Assembly (NCBI RefSeq): GCF_014648355.1
Contig: NZ_BMQY01000003.1
Location: forward strand, 656,999-720,998
From: Couchioplanes azureus
Lineage (GTDB): Bacteria; Actinomycetota; Actinomycetes; Mycobacteriales; Micromonosporaceae
Direction of reading: 5' to 3'
Length of the DNA: 64,000 bases
Both the position numbers and the translations under genes were made by a program. This document shows positions 9,570 to 19,536 of the stretch, in pieces. Numbering within the stretch: the first letter of the stretch is position 1; each line of letters opens with the position of its first letter. A model generated the notes under the pieces. The model was given only the letters and a program-made list of their open reading frames with translations. It was not told where the DNA came from and searched no databases.

Positions 9570-10351
9570 AAAAGACCGCGGCGCTGGGCGGACTGCTGCA
9601 GCCAGCCGTTGAGCTGCGCGGTCCAGTCGACCTGGTCGACCGTGTGGTAGTCGACGTCGAAGCGGCCGAACGCGTCGTGGCCCTCGGTGAACAGCCCGCC
9701 CCGCTTGTCGATCTCCAGCACCACCTGGAGCTGGTGCGGCGTCGGGATGAACGTGACCTCGAGCTGGTTGATGCCGTGCGCGAACTGCGCCGGCGGGTAG
9801 AACTCGATCTCCTGGTAGAACGGCAGCGTCTGCTGCACGCCGTAGACCCGACCGCTCTCCACGTCGGCCCGGCTGAAGCGGAAGCCCAGCCGCAGGAAGG
9901 CGTCGAGGATCCGCTCCTGGGCCGGCAGCGGGTGCACGGCCACGGCGTCCAGGTCGCCCTTGTCGACCGCCCGGGCCACCTCGAGCTCCGTACGCAGACC
10001 CATGGTCATGCCGTGCAGGTGCTGCCCGTACACCTCCGTGATCGGGGTCTCCCACGGCACGTCGAAGCGGAACGGGATGTCGTAGCGCGCGCCCGCGTCG
10101 AGCTTGAAGGAGCCGGTGAGACGCTGGCGGTGGAACTCCTGATCGGTGTTGTACTCGCTGTCGCCGCTCTCCACCTCGACCCGGGTCATGAGTCCGACAG
10201 CCACGTACTCGATGTCGACGGCGTGGTCGCCGCCCATCACGTGCACCTGGCCCTCGAGGTAGCCGCCGGGGCGGCAGTTGGGGTTGGCGAGCACCGTCTC
10301 CACGGACGGCCCGCCCACGCCCATCGCCTGCATCAACTTTTTGAAAACCAC
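9566..10351 (-). CDS. Spo0M-like sporulation-control/arrestin-fold protein (copy 1)
   Basis: A 261-residue Spo0M-family protein with a GTG start preceded by GAGGAGG. The family starts MVFKK(L/V)..[10 protein letters not shown] and has an arrestin-like beta sandwich in the N-terminal half; both features are recognisable here. Spo0M affects sporulation and cell division in Bacillus; in actinomycetes its role is not established. A paralogue with the same opening and the same VHPLPAQE and LPFYQEI motifs lies at 60075-60887. Between this gene and sigB is a 257-bp divergent promoter region in which I recognise no specific operator. Confidence 0.88.
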   Translation of the reverse strand: MVFKKLMQAMGVGGPSVETVLANPNCRPGGYLEGQVHVMGGDHAVDIEYVAVGLMTRVEVESGDSEYNTDQEFHRQRLTGSFKLDAGARYDIPFRFDVPWETPITEVYGQHLHGMTMGLRTELEVARAVDKGDLDAVAVHPLPAQERILDAFLRLGFRFSRADVESGRVYGVQQTLPFYQEIEFYPPAQFAHGINQLEVTFIPTPHQLQVVLEIDKRGGLFTEGHDAFGRFDVDYHTVDQVDWTAQLNGWLQQSAQRRGLF

Positions 10352-10608
10352 CGAACCTCCTCGTACGACCCGTGCCCTCCTGGCAGATTACCGGTCCTCG
10401 ACCACGCATTCGGAATTGAGCCGCGTTCGGTAAATGTCACACCAATCCGGGCGCCTGTCGGCTTGCCGACCTCATGGTTCTCCCCGATTCATGCCACCCG
10501 CACGCTTGCCTTACCTCGGCTTAACGCCCCCCGGTCCACACTTCTGATCACCGGCACGAATGCGGCTGGGAACGCACGACATCGGTTGAGCGGGGAGGGG
10601 ACTGAAAG

Positions 10609-11619
10609 GTGGTCCTGCAGATGAAGGCGATGGAGTCCACGGTGGTTGCCGCCGAGAACATCATGACTGACGGTGTCGAGGCCCTGGCCGATCTGGACGC
10701 CACCGACGAGCGCGGCGTCTCCGCGGACCTCGTCCGGGCGTACCTCAACGGCATCGGCCGCACCCGCCTGCTCACCGCGGTCGAGGAAGTCACCCTCTCC
10801 AAGCGCATCGAGGCCGGCCTCTACGCCGAGGAGAAGCTCCCCGAGGCGGGCGAGGACCTGGCCCCGCTCCTCGAGATCATCGTCGCCGAGGGCCGCGCCG
10901 CGAAGAACCACCTGCTCGAGGCCAACCTGCGCCTCGTCGTCAGCATCGCGAAGCGCTACACCGGCCGCGGCATGGCGTTCCTGGACCTCATCCAGGAGGG
11001 CAACCTCGGCCTGATCCGCGCGGTCGAGAAGTTCGACTACACCAAGGGCTACAAGTTCTCCACGTACGCCACCTGGTGGATCCGCCAGGCCATCACCCGC
11101 GCCATGGCCGACCAGGCCCGTACCATCCGCATCCCGGTGCACATGGTCGAGCAGGTCAACCGCATGGTCCGGGCCCGGCGCGACCTCGCCGCCCAGCTCG
11201 GCCGCGAGCCCGCCGTGGCCGAGATCGCCAAGGCCCTGGGCGTGCCCGAGTTCCAGGTCATCGAGCTCATCTCGTACGACCGCGAGCCGGTCAGCCTGGA
11301 CCAGGCGGTGGGCGAGGACGGCGAGAGCGCCCTCGGCGACTTCGTCGCGGCGGTCGACCCGAACGCCGAGCCGGGCGGCACCATCACCCAGGGCGAGCTG
11401 CGCAACGAGGTCGAGATCGTCCTGGCGACGCTGTCGGAGCGCGAGTCCGCGGTGATCCGCCTCCGCTTCGGCCTGGACGACGGGCGTCAGCGCACGCTCG
11501 ACGAGGTGGGACGCGAGTTCGGGCTGAGCCGTGAGCGGATCCGCCAGATCGAGAAGGTCACGATGTCGAAGCTGCGGGACCCGCAGCGGGCGTCGCGCCT
11601 GGAGGCGTACGCCAGCTGA
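10609..11619 (+). CDS. sigB: Group 1/2 sigma-70 factor, SigB-like
   Basis: A 336-residue primary-like sigma factor. Region 1.2 ([11 protein letters not shown]), region 2 ([26 protein letters not shown]), region 3 and region 4 ([20 protein letters not shown]) are all intact. It lacks the long acidic N-terminus of a SigA/HrdB principal sigma, and its neighbours (ideR-type regulator, lexA, recA) match mycobacterial sigB, a stress/stationary-phase group 2 sigma. The start is ambiguous: GTG 10609 follows GGGGAGGGG with 8-bp spacing, while ATG 10621 is also possible. No convincing terminator was found. Five near-copies of TCACGGGGG follow the stop. Confidence 0.9.
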   Translation: MVLQMKAMESTVVAAENIMTDGVEALADLDATDERGVSADLVRAYLNGIGRTRLLTAVEEVTLSKRIEAGLYAEEKLPEAGEDLAPLLEIIVAEGRAAKNHLLEANLRLVVSIAKRYTGRGMAFLDLIQEGNLGLIRAVEKFDYTKGYKFSTYATWWIRQAITRAMADQARTIRIPVHMVEQVNRMVRARRDLAAQLGREPAVAEIAKALGVPEFQVIELISYDREPVSLDQAVGEDGESALGDFVAAVDPNAEPGGTITQGELRNEVEIVLATLSERESAVIRLRFGLDDGRQRTLDEVGREFGLSRERIRQIEKVTMSKLRDPQRASRLEAYAS

Positions 11620-11672
11620 GTTTCACGGGGGTTCACGGGGTCACGGGGGATCACGGGGGTTTTACGGGGGAA
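11620..11672. repeat. Imperfect tandem TTCACGGGG repeats after sigB
   Basis: Five consecutive 9-11 bp variants of TTCACGGGG(G) start directly after the sigma-factor stop codon. They do not form an obvious hairpin. They are followed by a direct repeat of GGCCGGTC (about 11674 and 11692). Confidence 0.6.
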
Positions 11673-11850
11673 GGCCGGTCGCGGTATGCGGCCGGTCTTT
11701 CTCGTCCGGGTGTTTCTTGCCGGGTACCTGTGTCGGTACTTCGCTTGCAGGGGTGTTCGTCTGCGCTTCGCATGCACGCGCCTCGTCCGTGGTCCGTCTG
11801 CATGGCGCCTTCTCCGCGCCCCGTTGGCGTGCCGTCTGCCCGGCGCCTTG

Positions 11851-11990
11851 GTCCGCGTCCCGCCTACCCGGCGCCTTCGTCCGCGTCCCGCCTACCCGGC
11901 GCCTTCGTCCGCGTCCCGCCTACCCGGCGCCTTCGTCCGCGTCCCGCCTACCCGGCGCCTTCGTCCGCGTCCCGCCTACCCGGTCCTGTG
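11851..11990. repeat. 28-bp minisatellite, about five units
   Basis: Four identical 28-bp units (11851, 11879, 11907, 11935; containing CGCCTACCCGGCGCCTTC) and a diverging fifth are arranged head to tail with no spacers, so this is not CRISPR. It fills most of the 418-bp gap between sigB and the acetyltransferase gene. 28 is not a multiple of 3, and no gene is supported here. The rest of the gap holds nothing I recognise. Confidence 0.9.
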
Positions 11991-12037
11991 CCGGGCCCCT
12001 CGGTGATGGGCCGCTCGTTGGACGCTGGGTGCCGGCG

Positions 12038-14599
12038 TCAGGCGGTGTGCAGGCGGCGGGGGCCGGTGTCCGGGCGGGTGCCGGCCTCGCCGATCTCCAC
12101 CGAGGCGTGCAGGACCGTGTATCCGTCCGGGCGGGCCAGCACCGGTTTCAAGGACAGCGCCCGGACGCGCGGGTGCTCGTCCGCGAGGCGGCCGACGCGG
12201 AGCAGCAGGTCGGCCAGCGCGTCCCGGTCGACCGGCTCGGAACCGCGGTAGCCGTGCAGCAGCGGCGCCGCCCGCGGCTCGTCGACCAGCGCCTCGGCGG
12301 CCCGGTCGGTGAGCGGGGCCGCCCGCCAGGCCAGGTCGCCGAGGAGCTCGCTGGCCACGCCGCTCAGGCCGAAGCCGATCACCGGGCCGAAGGCGGGATC
12401 CTCGACCACCTCGATCGTGCACGCCACCCCGGGGGCCACCATGGACTGCACGAGCACCTGCGGGCCGAACGCCGCGGACAGCTCCTGGTAGGCGGCGACC
12501 ACGTCACCCTCGTCGGCCAGGGCGAGCCGGACGGCGCCGAGGTCGATGCGGTGGCGCAACGAGCGCCCGGCCGCCTTCACCGCCACCGGGTAGCCGAGGG
12601 CCCTCGCCGCGGCGACGGCCTCGTCGAGCGTGGCCGCCGAGACGGACGGCTGCATCGAGATCCCGTACGCCGCGAGCAGCTCCGGCAGCGGCCCGTCGAT
12701 CTCGGCCGCCGCGGGATCCACCCCGGAGAGCACCGGCAGGACGCCCGGTGGCCGGCGCAGCCAGTCGGCGTACGACGCCACCCGGCCGAGGGCGCGCACC
12801 GCCTCCTCCACGGACGGATACGCGGGCACCCGGGCGGGCAGCCGCCCGAGCAGGAACGTCGCCACGGTGGGCTTCTCCCCCGCCAGGGCGACGCTGCCGA
12901 GGGCGGCGGCGAAGTCGGCGTCCTCGTCGGAGAGCTGCCCCGGCAGCGGCGGCGCGAAGACCACCACGAGCGCGTCGACCCGGTCGTCGACGGCCGCGTC
13001 GGCGAGGGCGTCCGCGAAGTCGTGCGCGCCGGCCTGCGGGCCGATGTCATGCGGATAGCCGTCGGCCACGGTGAGCCCGTTGGCCCGGCACGCGGCCACC
13101 GCCAGGCCCGACAGCGCCGACGAGTTGCCCACCACGGCGACCCGGCGCCCGGTCGGCAGCGGCTGGTGTGCGAGCAGGACACCCACGTCGAACAGCTCCG
13201 CGACCGTGTCGACGCGGATGACGCCGGAGCGGGCGAACAGCGCGGTGACCGCCTTGGTGTCCGGACCGGGAAGATCTCCGGCCAGCCCCGGCGGGCGGCT
13301 CGCGGACGCCACCGCGACCACGGGCTTGGTCCGGCTCATCCGCCGCGCCAGCCGGGCGAACTTGCGCGGATTGCCGAACGTCTCGAGATAGAGCAGCACG
13401 ACATCGGTGCCGGGGTCGTCCTGCCAGTACTGCAACAGGTCGTTGCCGGAGACGTCGGCGCGGTTGCCCGCCGACACGAAACTCGACAGGCCCAGCCCGC
13501 GACGGTCGGCCTCGGCCAGCAGCGCCACCCCGAGCGCTCCCGACTGGCTGAAGAAGCCCACCCGGCCCGCCGCCGGCAGGAGCGGCGCCAGCGTCGCGTT
13601 CAGCCGTACCGAAGGGTCGGTGTTGGCGATGCCCAGGCAGTTGGGACCCACGACCCGCAGGCCCGCCGCGCGTGCCGTGTCGACCAGGGCCCGCTGCGCC
13701 TGCGCCCCCTCCGGCCCGGTCTCGGCGAAGCCGGCGGAGATGACCACCAGGCCGCCTGCCCCGGCCGCGGCCGCGTCGGCCACCGCCGCCGCAACCCCGT
13801 CCGGGGGTACGGCAATGAGCGCGAGGTCGACATCGGCACCGGCGTCGGCGGCCGACCGGTACGCGGGCAGCCCCGCGACCCGGAGGGCACGCCGGTGCAC
13901 GGGCACGACGGTGCCGGTGTATCCGCCGTCGCGGAGGTGGGCGAGCAGGGCCGCACCGATGCCCTGCCCGCTGGCGCTCGCCCCGTACACGGCGACACCG
14001 CGCGGATGCAGCAGGCGCGCGATGGACCGCGCCTCCGTACGCTGCTCGCGGCTCTCCTGCACCTCCCGGGACTTCTCGGTGGGGGCGATGGGGAAGCTCA
14101 GGTGCACCACGCCGTCGGCGTACTGGCGCTGGACCTGGTAGCCGAAGTCGCTGAAGACGCGCAGCATGCCGCCGTTCTCGGGCAGCACCTCCGCGACGAA
14201 ACGCGAGATGCCGTTCTCCTGGGCGGCGTCGGCGAGATGCTCGAGCAGCACCGACCCGATGCCCCGGCCCTGGTGCGCGTCCTCGACCACGAAAGCCACC
14301 TCGGCCTCGGGCGAGTCGGGACCGAGGCGCTCGTAGCGCCCGACGGCCATGATGCGCGCACCGGACACGATGACGAAGGCCTCGCGGTCGCGGTGGTCGA
14401 CGTTGACGAAGCGGTCGAGGTCGCGCTGCGGGATGCGCGGGTAGGGCGAGAAGTAGCGCAGGTAGCGGGTGCGGTCGCTCATTCGCGAGTGGAACTCCAC
14501 GATGGCGGGTGCGTCATCCGGGCGGATGGGACGCAGATGCACGGCGCTGCCGTCGGAGAGCAGCACGTCGGCTTCTCTGGTCACGGACTCTCTGCTCAC
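12038..14599 (-). CDS. GNAT acetyltransferase fused to ADP-forming acyl-CoA synthetase (protein acetyltransferase, PatA-like)
   Basis: An 853-residue fusion. The first ~165 residues form a GNAT domain (VHLRPIRPDDAPAIVEFH; AHQGRGIGSVLL acetyl-CoA loop). The remainder is an ADP-forming acetyl-CoA synthetase-like module: CoA-binding Rossmann domain with GPNCLGIANT, ligase domain, and C-terminal ATP-grasp. Such proteins acetylate a catalytic lysine of AMP-forming acyl-CoA synthetases and shut them off. The GNAT domain is N-terminal, as described for the Streptomyces enzyme and opposite to Salmonella Pat. GTG 14599 is preferred because GGGGAGG lies 7 bp upstream; GTG 14608 would leave no spacing. 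It lies downstream of acuC on the same strand (133-bp gap), pairing acetylase with deacetylase. Confidence 0.88.
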   Translation of the reverse strand: MSRESVTREADVLLSDGSAVHLRPIRPDDAPAIVEFHSRMSDRTRYLRYFSPYPRIPQRDLDRFVNVDHRDREAFVIVSGARIMAVGRYERLGPDSPEAEVAFVVEDAHQGRGIGSVLLEHLADAAQENGISRFVAEVLPENGGMLRVFSDFGYQVQRQYADGVVHLSFPIAPTEKSREVQESREQRTEARSIARLLHPRGVAVYGASASGQGIGAALLAHLRDGGYTGTVVPVHRRALRVAGLPAYRSAADAGADVDLALIAVPPDGVAAAVADAAAAGAGGLVVISAGFAETGPEGAQAQRALVDTARAAGLRVVGPNCLGIANTDPSVRLNATLAPLLPAAGRVGFFSQSGALGVALLAEADRRGLGLSSFVSAGNRADVSGNDLLQYWQDDPGTDVVLLYLETFGNPRKFARLARRMSRTKPVVAVASASRPPGLAGDLPGPDTKAVTALFARSGVIRVDTVAELFDVGVLLAHQPLPTGRRVAVVGNSSALSGLAVAACRANGLTVADGYPHDIGPQAGAHDFADALADAAVDDRVDALVVVFAPPLPGQLSDEDADFAAALGSVALAGEKPTVATFLLGRLPARVPAYPSVEEAVRALGRVASYADWLRRPPGVLPVLSGVDPAAAEIDGPLPELLAAYGISMQPSVSAATLDEAVAAARALGYPVAVKAAGRSLRHRIDLGAVRLALADEGDVVAAYQELSAAFGPQVLVQSMVAPGVACTIEVVEDPAFGPVIGFGLSGVASELLGDLAWRAAPLTDRAAEALVDEPRAAPLLHGYRGSEPVDRDALADLLLRVGRLADEHPRVRALSLKPVLARPDGYTVLHASVEIGEAGTRPDTGPRRLHTA

Positions 14600-14732
14600 C
14601 GGCTTCACCTCCCCAGTCTCCGTCTCCGATGCGATCCCGTCGCGGGTCTCTCCCGTTTGTCCCTTGCGAAGGTGGCGCTCCCGCCCCTACGGAGCCGTCA
14701 CCGGTCGACCGCGCTCCAGGGCGCGGGGGCGG

Positions 14733-15917
14733 TCAGTCTCGGGGGTCATGGGGGTCCAGTCCGTGCAGGGGGAAGACGGCCGACCGGGTCGCCATGATGG
14801 CCTTGTCGACCGCGTCCGTCGCGGTGCCCGGCTCCCAGCGCTCGACGGGCGGAGGGTGGCCGTCTGTCAGCGTCGCCGGGACCGTGCCGCCGGGGCAGCG
14901 CTCGGCGGCGAGTTTGCGCCAGCCTGGCGGGGTCGCCGTGCCGGGGTCCAGCGGTGCGCCGGTGGCCACCGCGAGGAGGTGCGCCCAGGCCCGGGGCACG
15001 ACCTCGACCAGCGCGTATCCGCCGCCGCCGGTGGCGATCCACCGGCCGCCGGTGACCTCGTCGGCCAGGGCGCGCAGGGCGATGTAGGCGGCCCGCTGAC
15101 CGTCCACCGACAGGCGCAGGTCGGCGAGCGGGTCGAGCCGGTGGGCGTCCGCGCCGCACTGGGTGAACAGGACCTGCGGCTCGAACGCGCGCACGACCGA
15201 CGGCACGACCGCGTGGAAGGCACGCAGCCAGCCCGCGTCGCCGGTGCCCGGTGGGAGGGCCACGTTGACCGCCGTGCCCTCGGCTCCCGGCCCTCCCGTC
15301 TCGTCGGGGAAACCCGTGCCCGGGAAGAGCGCCAGCGGCGACTCGTGCAGGCTCACCGTCAGGACGCGAGGGTCGTCGTAGAAGGCGGCCTGGACGCCGT
15401 CGCCGTGGTGGACGTCGATGTCGATGTAGGCGACGCGCTGGGCGCCGAGGTCGAGCAGGCGCGCGATCGCGACGGCGGGATCGTTGTAGACGCAGAACCC
15501 GGACGCGCGCGAGGCCATCGCATGGTGGAGCCCGCCGGAGACGTTGACGGCGCGGGTCGCCCCGCCGGACCAGACGGCCTCGGCCGCGGCGATCGTGGCG
15601 CCGCAGATGCGGGCGGACGCCTCGTGCATGCCGTCGAAGACCGGGTTGTCCGGCGTGTTGAGGCCCCAGCCCTGGAAGAAGGGATCGATCGGCGCGGCCC
15701 GCACGGCATCCAGGTAGTCGGCGCGATGCACGCGCGTCAGGGCGTCGTCGCCGGCCGGCGTGGGCACGATCATCCGGACCCCCGGGCGGTCGAGGACTCC
15801 CAGCTCGCGAGCGAGCGCGATGGTGAGCTCGACCCGGACCGGGTTGAGCGGGTGATCGCCCATGTCGTATGCGAGCAGCGCTTCGTCCCAGATCACTGCC
15901 GTCGTCCCATCCGCCAT
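14733..15917 (-). CDS. acuC: AcuC-type class I histone-deacetylase-fold lysine deacetylase
   Basis: A 394-residue Zn-dependent deacetylase. Hallmark motifs are present: GLHHAM (H131-H132), the FCVYNDPAVAI segment, and the zinc site DIDVHHGDG (D168, H170). AcuC reactivates acyl-CoA synthetases by removing acetyl-lysine. ATG 15917 (MADGTTAVIWDE) matches the family start; the open frame continues 25 codons further but those look non-coding. With the downstream acetyltransferase it forms a likely operon controlling acetate/acyl-CoA metabolism. Confidence 0.92.
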   Translation of the reverse strand: MADGTTAVIWDEALLAYDMGDHPLNPVRVELTIALARELGVLDRPGVRMIVPTPAGDDALTRVHRADYLDAVRAAPIDPFFQGWGLNTPDNPVFDGMHEASARICGATIAAAEAVWSGGATRAVNVSGGLHHAMASRASGFCVYNDPAVAIARLLDLGAQRVAYIDIDVHHGDGVQAAFYDDPRVLTVSLHESPLALFPGTGFPDETGGPGAEGTAVNVALPPGTGDAGWLRAFHAVVPSVVRAFEPQVLFTQCGADAHRLDPLADLRLSVDGQRAAYIALRALADEVTGGRWIATGGGGYALVEVVPRAWAHLLAVATGAPLDPGTATPPGWRKLAAERCPGGTVPATLTDGHPPPVERWEPGTATDAVDKAIMATRSAVFPLHGLDPHDPRD

Positions 15918-15968
15918 GCCGTCACTCTGCCACGCCGGCCCGACAGATTCGGATCGCAAGCCGAGGGC

Positions 15969-15977
15969 TGTGGATAA
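15969..15977 (-). promoter_or_regulatory. Consensus DnaA box upstream of acuC
   Basis: TGTGGATAA, the complement of TTATCCACA, is a 9/9 match to the E. coli DnaA box, 52 bp upstream of the acuC start. A single box by chance is possible; I report it because similar 9-mers recur upstream of nrdR and recA. Confidence 0.35.
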
Positions 15978-16022
15978 CAACGCGCCGGGCACTCAGCGGC
16001 CGCGGCAGCCAGCGAGGCGCAA

Positions 16023-16130
16023 GAGGCCAACGAAACGCAGCAGATCAACGGCAGGACACAGGAGGCCAACAACGGGACGCAGCAGATCAACGGCAGGAAG
16101 CAGCAGGTCAGCGGCGAGACGCGACGGAGA
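16023..16130. repeat. 39-bp tandem repeat in the acuC-ideR gap
   Basis: Two near-identical 39-bp units (16023-16061 and 16062-16100; shared core ACGCAGCAGATCAACGGCAG) and a degraded third. They lie in the 402-bp divergent gap between acuC and the DtxR-family gene. Translations in several frames give low-complexity Arg/Gln or Cys/Leu runs that look non-coding. The stretch 16180-16319 should contain the promoter of the regulator. Confidence 0.75.
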
Positions 16131-16319
16131 TACGGCGGGGCCGGGTGGACGGCGAGCCGAGGACGGCGAGAGCGGGATGGGCCGGGTTGACCGCGGTGGA
16201 GGCGATTTGTCGGGTCCAGACATCTTCGAGTGCCGTCCGGTAAGGTCTCCACACGCACCTCGTCGGCACGAAGTCAACCCCCGGCTGCGAGGTAATATCG
16301 CTGCTGGGAGGGCCGCACT

Positions 16320-17018
16320 GTGAATGATCTCGTCGACACCACCGAGATGTACCTGCGCACGATCCTCGAGCTCGAGGAAGAGGGCGTGCCGCCACTGCGC
16401 GCGCGCATCGCGGAACGCCTGCACCAGAGCGGCCCCACGGTCAGCCAGACGGTTGCGCGGATGGAGCGCGACGGCCTGCTCACCGTCGAGAACGACCGCC
16501 ATCTCCTCCTGACCGAGCAGGGTCGCGTCGCCGCGGTCGCGGTCATGCGCAAGCACCGGCTCGCCGAGCTGCTGCTCGTCAACGTCATCGGCATGCCCTA
16601 CGAGGAGGCCCACGAGGAGGCCTGCCGCTGGGAGCACGTGATGAGCGACGCCGTGGAGAAGAAGGTCTACGAGCTGCTCAACCGGCCGACACGCTCGCCC
16701 TACGGCAATCCGATCCCGGGCCTCGAAGTCCTCGGCTCCCCGTCGGAGGAGCTGCTGGACAGCAGCGCCGCGACGGTGAACGCGGGCGAACGCAACCTTG
16801 CCTTCCCGGGGCTCAGCGGCAGTGTGGTGGTACGCCGGATCTGCGAGAGCGTCCAGACGAACGCCGGCGTGCTGCGCCAGTTGCACGCCGCGGGCATCGA
16901 CCCGGGCGCGACCGTGACGGTCGCCCAGGAGCGTGACGGGGTCACGATCGACCGGTCGGGTGACAAGATCCGGCTACCGCGCGAGGTCGCGTCCCGGGTG
17001 TTCGTCGACGCCCACTGA
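16320..17018 (+). CDS. ideR: DtxR/IdeR-family iron-dependent repressor
   Basis: A 232-residue metal-activated repressor. It has an N-terminal winged helix (VDTTEMYLRTI..., recognition helix near SGPTVSQTVARMERDGL), a dimerisation/metal domain and a C-terminal SH3-like domain. Every DtxR metal ligand is at its textbook number: site 1 H79, E83, H98; site 2 M10, C102, E105, H106. This strongly predicts Fe(II)-dependent control of iron uptake and storage genes. The GTG start has GGGAGGG 8 bp upstream. Its place downstream of sigB matches the mycobacterial sigB-ideR arrangement, although two genes intervene here. Confidence 0.94.
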   Translation: MNDLVDTTEMYLRTILELEEEGVPPLRARIAERLHQSGPTVSQTVARMERDGLLTVENDRHLLLTEQGRVAAVAVMRKHRLAELLLVNVIGMPYEEAHEEACRWEHVMSDAVEKKVYELLNRPTRSPYGNPIPGLEVLGSPSEELLDSSAATVNAGERNLAFPGLSGSVVVRRICESVQTNAGVLRQLHAAGIDPGATVTVAQERDGVTIDRSGDKIRLPREVASRVFVDAH

Positions 17019-17280
17019 GCGGTCCCCGCGCAGGCCGGCGTGCCCCGGCAGAGCCGCCAGGATCAGGCATGTTGAGCCCGGCGGAGTACGGCACACCCAG
17101 GCAGACGGCGCCCCGCGCAGGTGGAATGCGCCGCCGCAGGAAGGAATAGGGCCGCGGGAGGAACCCGCGGAGCGCCAAGCTCGTAGGACAGGGCCGCGAC
17201 GACGACGCCGCCGGACGAACCAACGGAGCGCCAAGTCAGGGACAAGCTCGACGCGGCAAGACTCCGAGGCAGGTTCGCAG

Positions 17281-17340
17281 CGGCATGGTTCCGAGACAGC
17301 CTGCGGCATGGTTCCGAGACAGCCTGCGGCATGGTTCGCA
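17281..17340. repeat. 23-bp direct repeats in a 436-bp gap
   Basis: Two identical 23-bp units (17281-17303 and 17304-17326; CGGCATGGTTCCGAGACAGC plus CTG) and a partial third. They lie in the gap between the regulator (17018) and the lipoprotein stop (17455). The rest of the gap is GC-rich with no credible gene or terminator that I can see. Confidence 0.8.
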
Positions 17341-17454
17341 GAGGGTCCGGAGCGGCACGGCCCGGTACACGTCAGGCGGGAGGCGTCGCGGTTACGCAGA
17401 GCATCCGCCGCTTGGGCAGGCTGCCGGGCGGCGGTCGTGCCAATCGGTGGGCGG

Positions 17455-18009
17455 TCAGCCGTTGGTGGTGTTCAGCGCCTTGGCCAGCGACAACAGCCTG
17501 GGCTGCATCCGCTCGACGTCCTTCGCGGGGGCGCCCTTCGCGAAGGTGAACCGCAGCGTCTGGAGCTGTTCCGCCTCGCTCAGCCAGCCGAACTCGATCG
17601 TCGGGCCGTGACCGCCGGACGCCTTCGTCACCAGGCGGTAGCCCGCCTTGCCGAGCCCCTTCACCTTCGTCGACTTCGCGGGCATCATCTCGTCGAGGAA
17701 CAGGTCGGCGTCCGCTTTGGTGCTTTCCACCACGGAGAGCACCAGATACGGCCCTTCGGCCGACGTGGTCTGGACCACGCAGGTCGAGGTCTCGTCGACC
17801 TGGTCCGAGGCCGCGACGGAGAAGGCGACGCCGATGGTCTTCTGGATGAACGGGTAGTCCCAGAGGATGCAGGCCCCGCCCGCCGATGCCGCCGGTTGTT
17901 CCGCGATCCGGACGGGAGGAAGCGGCGTCGTGCCGGGTTGCTCCTTCGAGCAGCCCGCCGGCGCGAGCAGCGCCACCGCGGCGCCGAGGGCGATGAGACG
18001 CTTGCGCAC
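17455..18009 (-). CDS. Putative secreted lipoprotein of unknown function
   Basis: A 184-residue protein starting at GTG 18009 after GGGAGGACC. It has a basic N-terminus, a hydrophobic stretch and a lipobox-like LAPAGC (Cys about residue 20), followed by a Pro-rich linker and a globular domain with two Cys (CILWDYPF, STCVVQ) that could form a disulfide. It is presumably anchored to the outer face of the membrane. I do not recognise a family. The open frame continues far upstream to 18429 but lacks coding character there. Confidence 0.75.
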   Translation of the reverse strand: MRKRLIALGAAVALLAPAGCSKEQPGTTPLPPVRIAEQPAASAGGACILWDYPFIQKTIGVAFSVAASDQVDETSTCVVQTTSAEGPYLVLSVVESTKADADLFLDEMMPAKSTKVKGLGKAGYRLVTKASGGHGPTIEFGWLSEAEQLQTLRFTFAKGAPAKDVERMQPRLLSLAKALNTTNG

Positions 18010-18071
18010 CTGGTCCTCCCGAATATTTCGGGCACACCGTACTGGTCTCCGGGGGCCGGCGGAAGGCCGGG

Positions 18072-18314
<243 letters not shown>

Positions 18315-18487
18315 CTAGATGGCAGGCTCCCCTCGGCGGGGCGGAGGGCGGGAGACCGGGAGGCATGCTCCTTGACAGCCCTTGTCTCGCAGATGACACG
18401 ATTTGACCCGCCGAGGACGGCATGAGCATCGAAAACGGCAGGAGCCGCCGCGGACATCACGAGCTGCAGGAAAAGCACCAGGGCCAG

Positions 18488-18589
18488 GACGACACGAGGG
18501 CCGGAAACAGCAGGAGCGCCAGGAACAGCACGAGCGCCGGAAACAGCACGAGGACCACGAACAGCACGAGCGCCGGAAACAGCGTCGGC
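18488..18589. repeat. 18-bp tandem repeat upstream of the hydrolase
   Basis: Units of 18 bp (AACAGCACGAGCGCCGGA and variants) start at 18506, 18524, 18542, 18560 and 18578, with a degraded unit before them. The period is 6 codons and is in frame with the hydrolase, so a charged N-terminal extension from 18403 is formally possible. The good ribosome site at 18616-18621 argues for the downstream ATG. The array sits in the 319-bp gap 18306-18624, which also contains the promoter. Confidence 0.75.
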
Positions 18590-18624
18590 GCCGAGGACAT
18601 ACGGCGTCGAGCGCCAGGGAGACG

Positions 18625-19536
18625 ATGATGATCAATGACCGACTGGTCGACGCCGGGGAGCTTCCGATCGCCGTGCGGGATTTCGGCGGGGACCGGCCTC
18701 CGCTTCTGCTGTTGCACGGGGCCGGCGGCAATCTTGCGATGCTCACCACGCTGGCCCGGGCGCTGCGGCCCCGGAACCGGGTGATCACCATGGACCTGCG
18801 GGGGCACGGGCGCTCCGGCGACGGCCCGTGGTCGTGGGATGCGGCGCTCGGTGACGTCGCCGCGGTGACCGTACAGCTGGAATTGGATCGTCCTGCTGTG
18901 GCCGGGCATTCCCTCGGCGGGATGCTGGCCGTTCTCTGGGGGCAGCGGCATCCGGAGTCGCCGGGTGTGGTGAATTTGGACGGTAATCCGCCGCCCACGC
19001 GGGTCGAGCAGCTGCCGGGCCTGGAGCCGGAGAAGGCGTCGGCCGAGCTGGCGCGGTTGGATGCCGCCTTCGATGCGGCGCAGGCGCAGCTCGGGCGCAC
19101 GATCACGGCGACCGAGCTGCCGGATCTGGTGGAGCGGCAGCAGATGGCGGCCCGGGACATGGGCGCCAACGAGAAACTGTGGATCGAGGGCTTCCGGCGC
19201 AACCTCGTGCACAAGGACGGGGAGACCACGATGCGGCCGACGGTGGAGACGTCGGGCTCGTTGCGTACGCTGATGAGCGAACTTGATCTTGGCCCGGTCT
19301 ACGCCTCGACGCCCGCGCCGACACTGACGGTTCTCGCCACGCGGAACCTGCCGGAGCAGGAGCCGCTCGCCGACCTCTACGCCGCGCACCGCCGCCACCT
19401 GCTGGCACAGGCGGAGACGGCTGCGAAGGTCAATCCGCGCATGCGGCACCTGCAGCTGGCGGACGCGTCGCACGCCATGGTGATCGAGCAGCCGGAGGTG
19501 CTGGCCTCGGTCATCGGCGACTTCCTGCACCGCTGA
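18625..19536 (+). CDS. Alpha/beta-hydrolase
   Basis: A 303-residue alpha/beta-hydrolase fold enzyme. It has the oxyanion-hole HGAGGN motif (about residues 31-36), a nucleophile elbow GHSLGG, and a catalytic His in DASHAM near the C-terminus. The substrate is unknown; esterase, lipase or C-C hydrolase activity is possible. ATG 18625 (MMINDRL) follows AGGGAG. The last 26 bp overlap the 3' end of the convergent MFS gene. Confidence 0.85.
   Translation: MMINDRLVDAGELPIAVRDFGGDRPPLLLLHGAGGNLAMLTTLARALRPRNRVITMDLRGHGRSGDGPWSWDAALGDVAAVTVQLELDRPAVAGHSLGGMLAVLWGQRHPESPGVVNLDGNPPPTRVEQLPGLEPEKASAELARLDAAFDAAQAQLGRTITATELPDLVERQQMAARDMGANEKLWIEGFRRNLVHKDGETTMRPTVETSGSLRTLMSELDLGPVYASTPAPTLTVLATRNLPEQEPLADLYAAHRRHLLAQAETAAKVNPRMRHLQLADASHAMVIEQPEVLASVIGDFLHR

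Noticed and set aside
11674-11700. Terminator hairpin after sigB (GGCCGGTC copies)
   Set aside because: The two copies are direct, not inverted, so they cannot pair into a stem.
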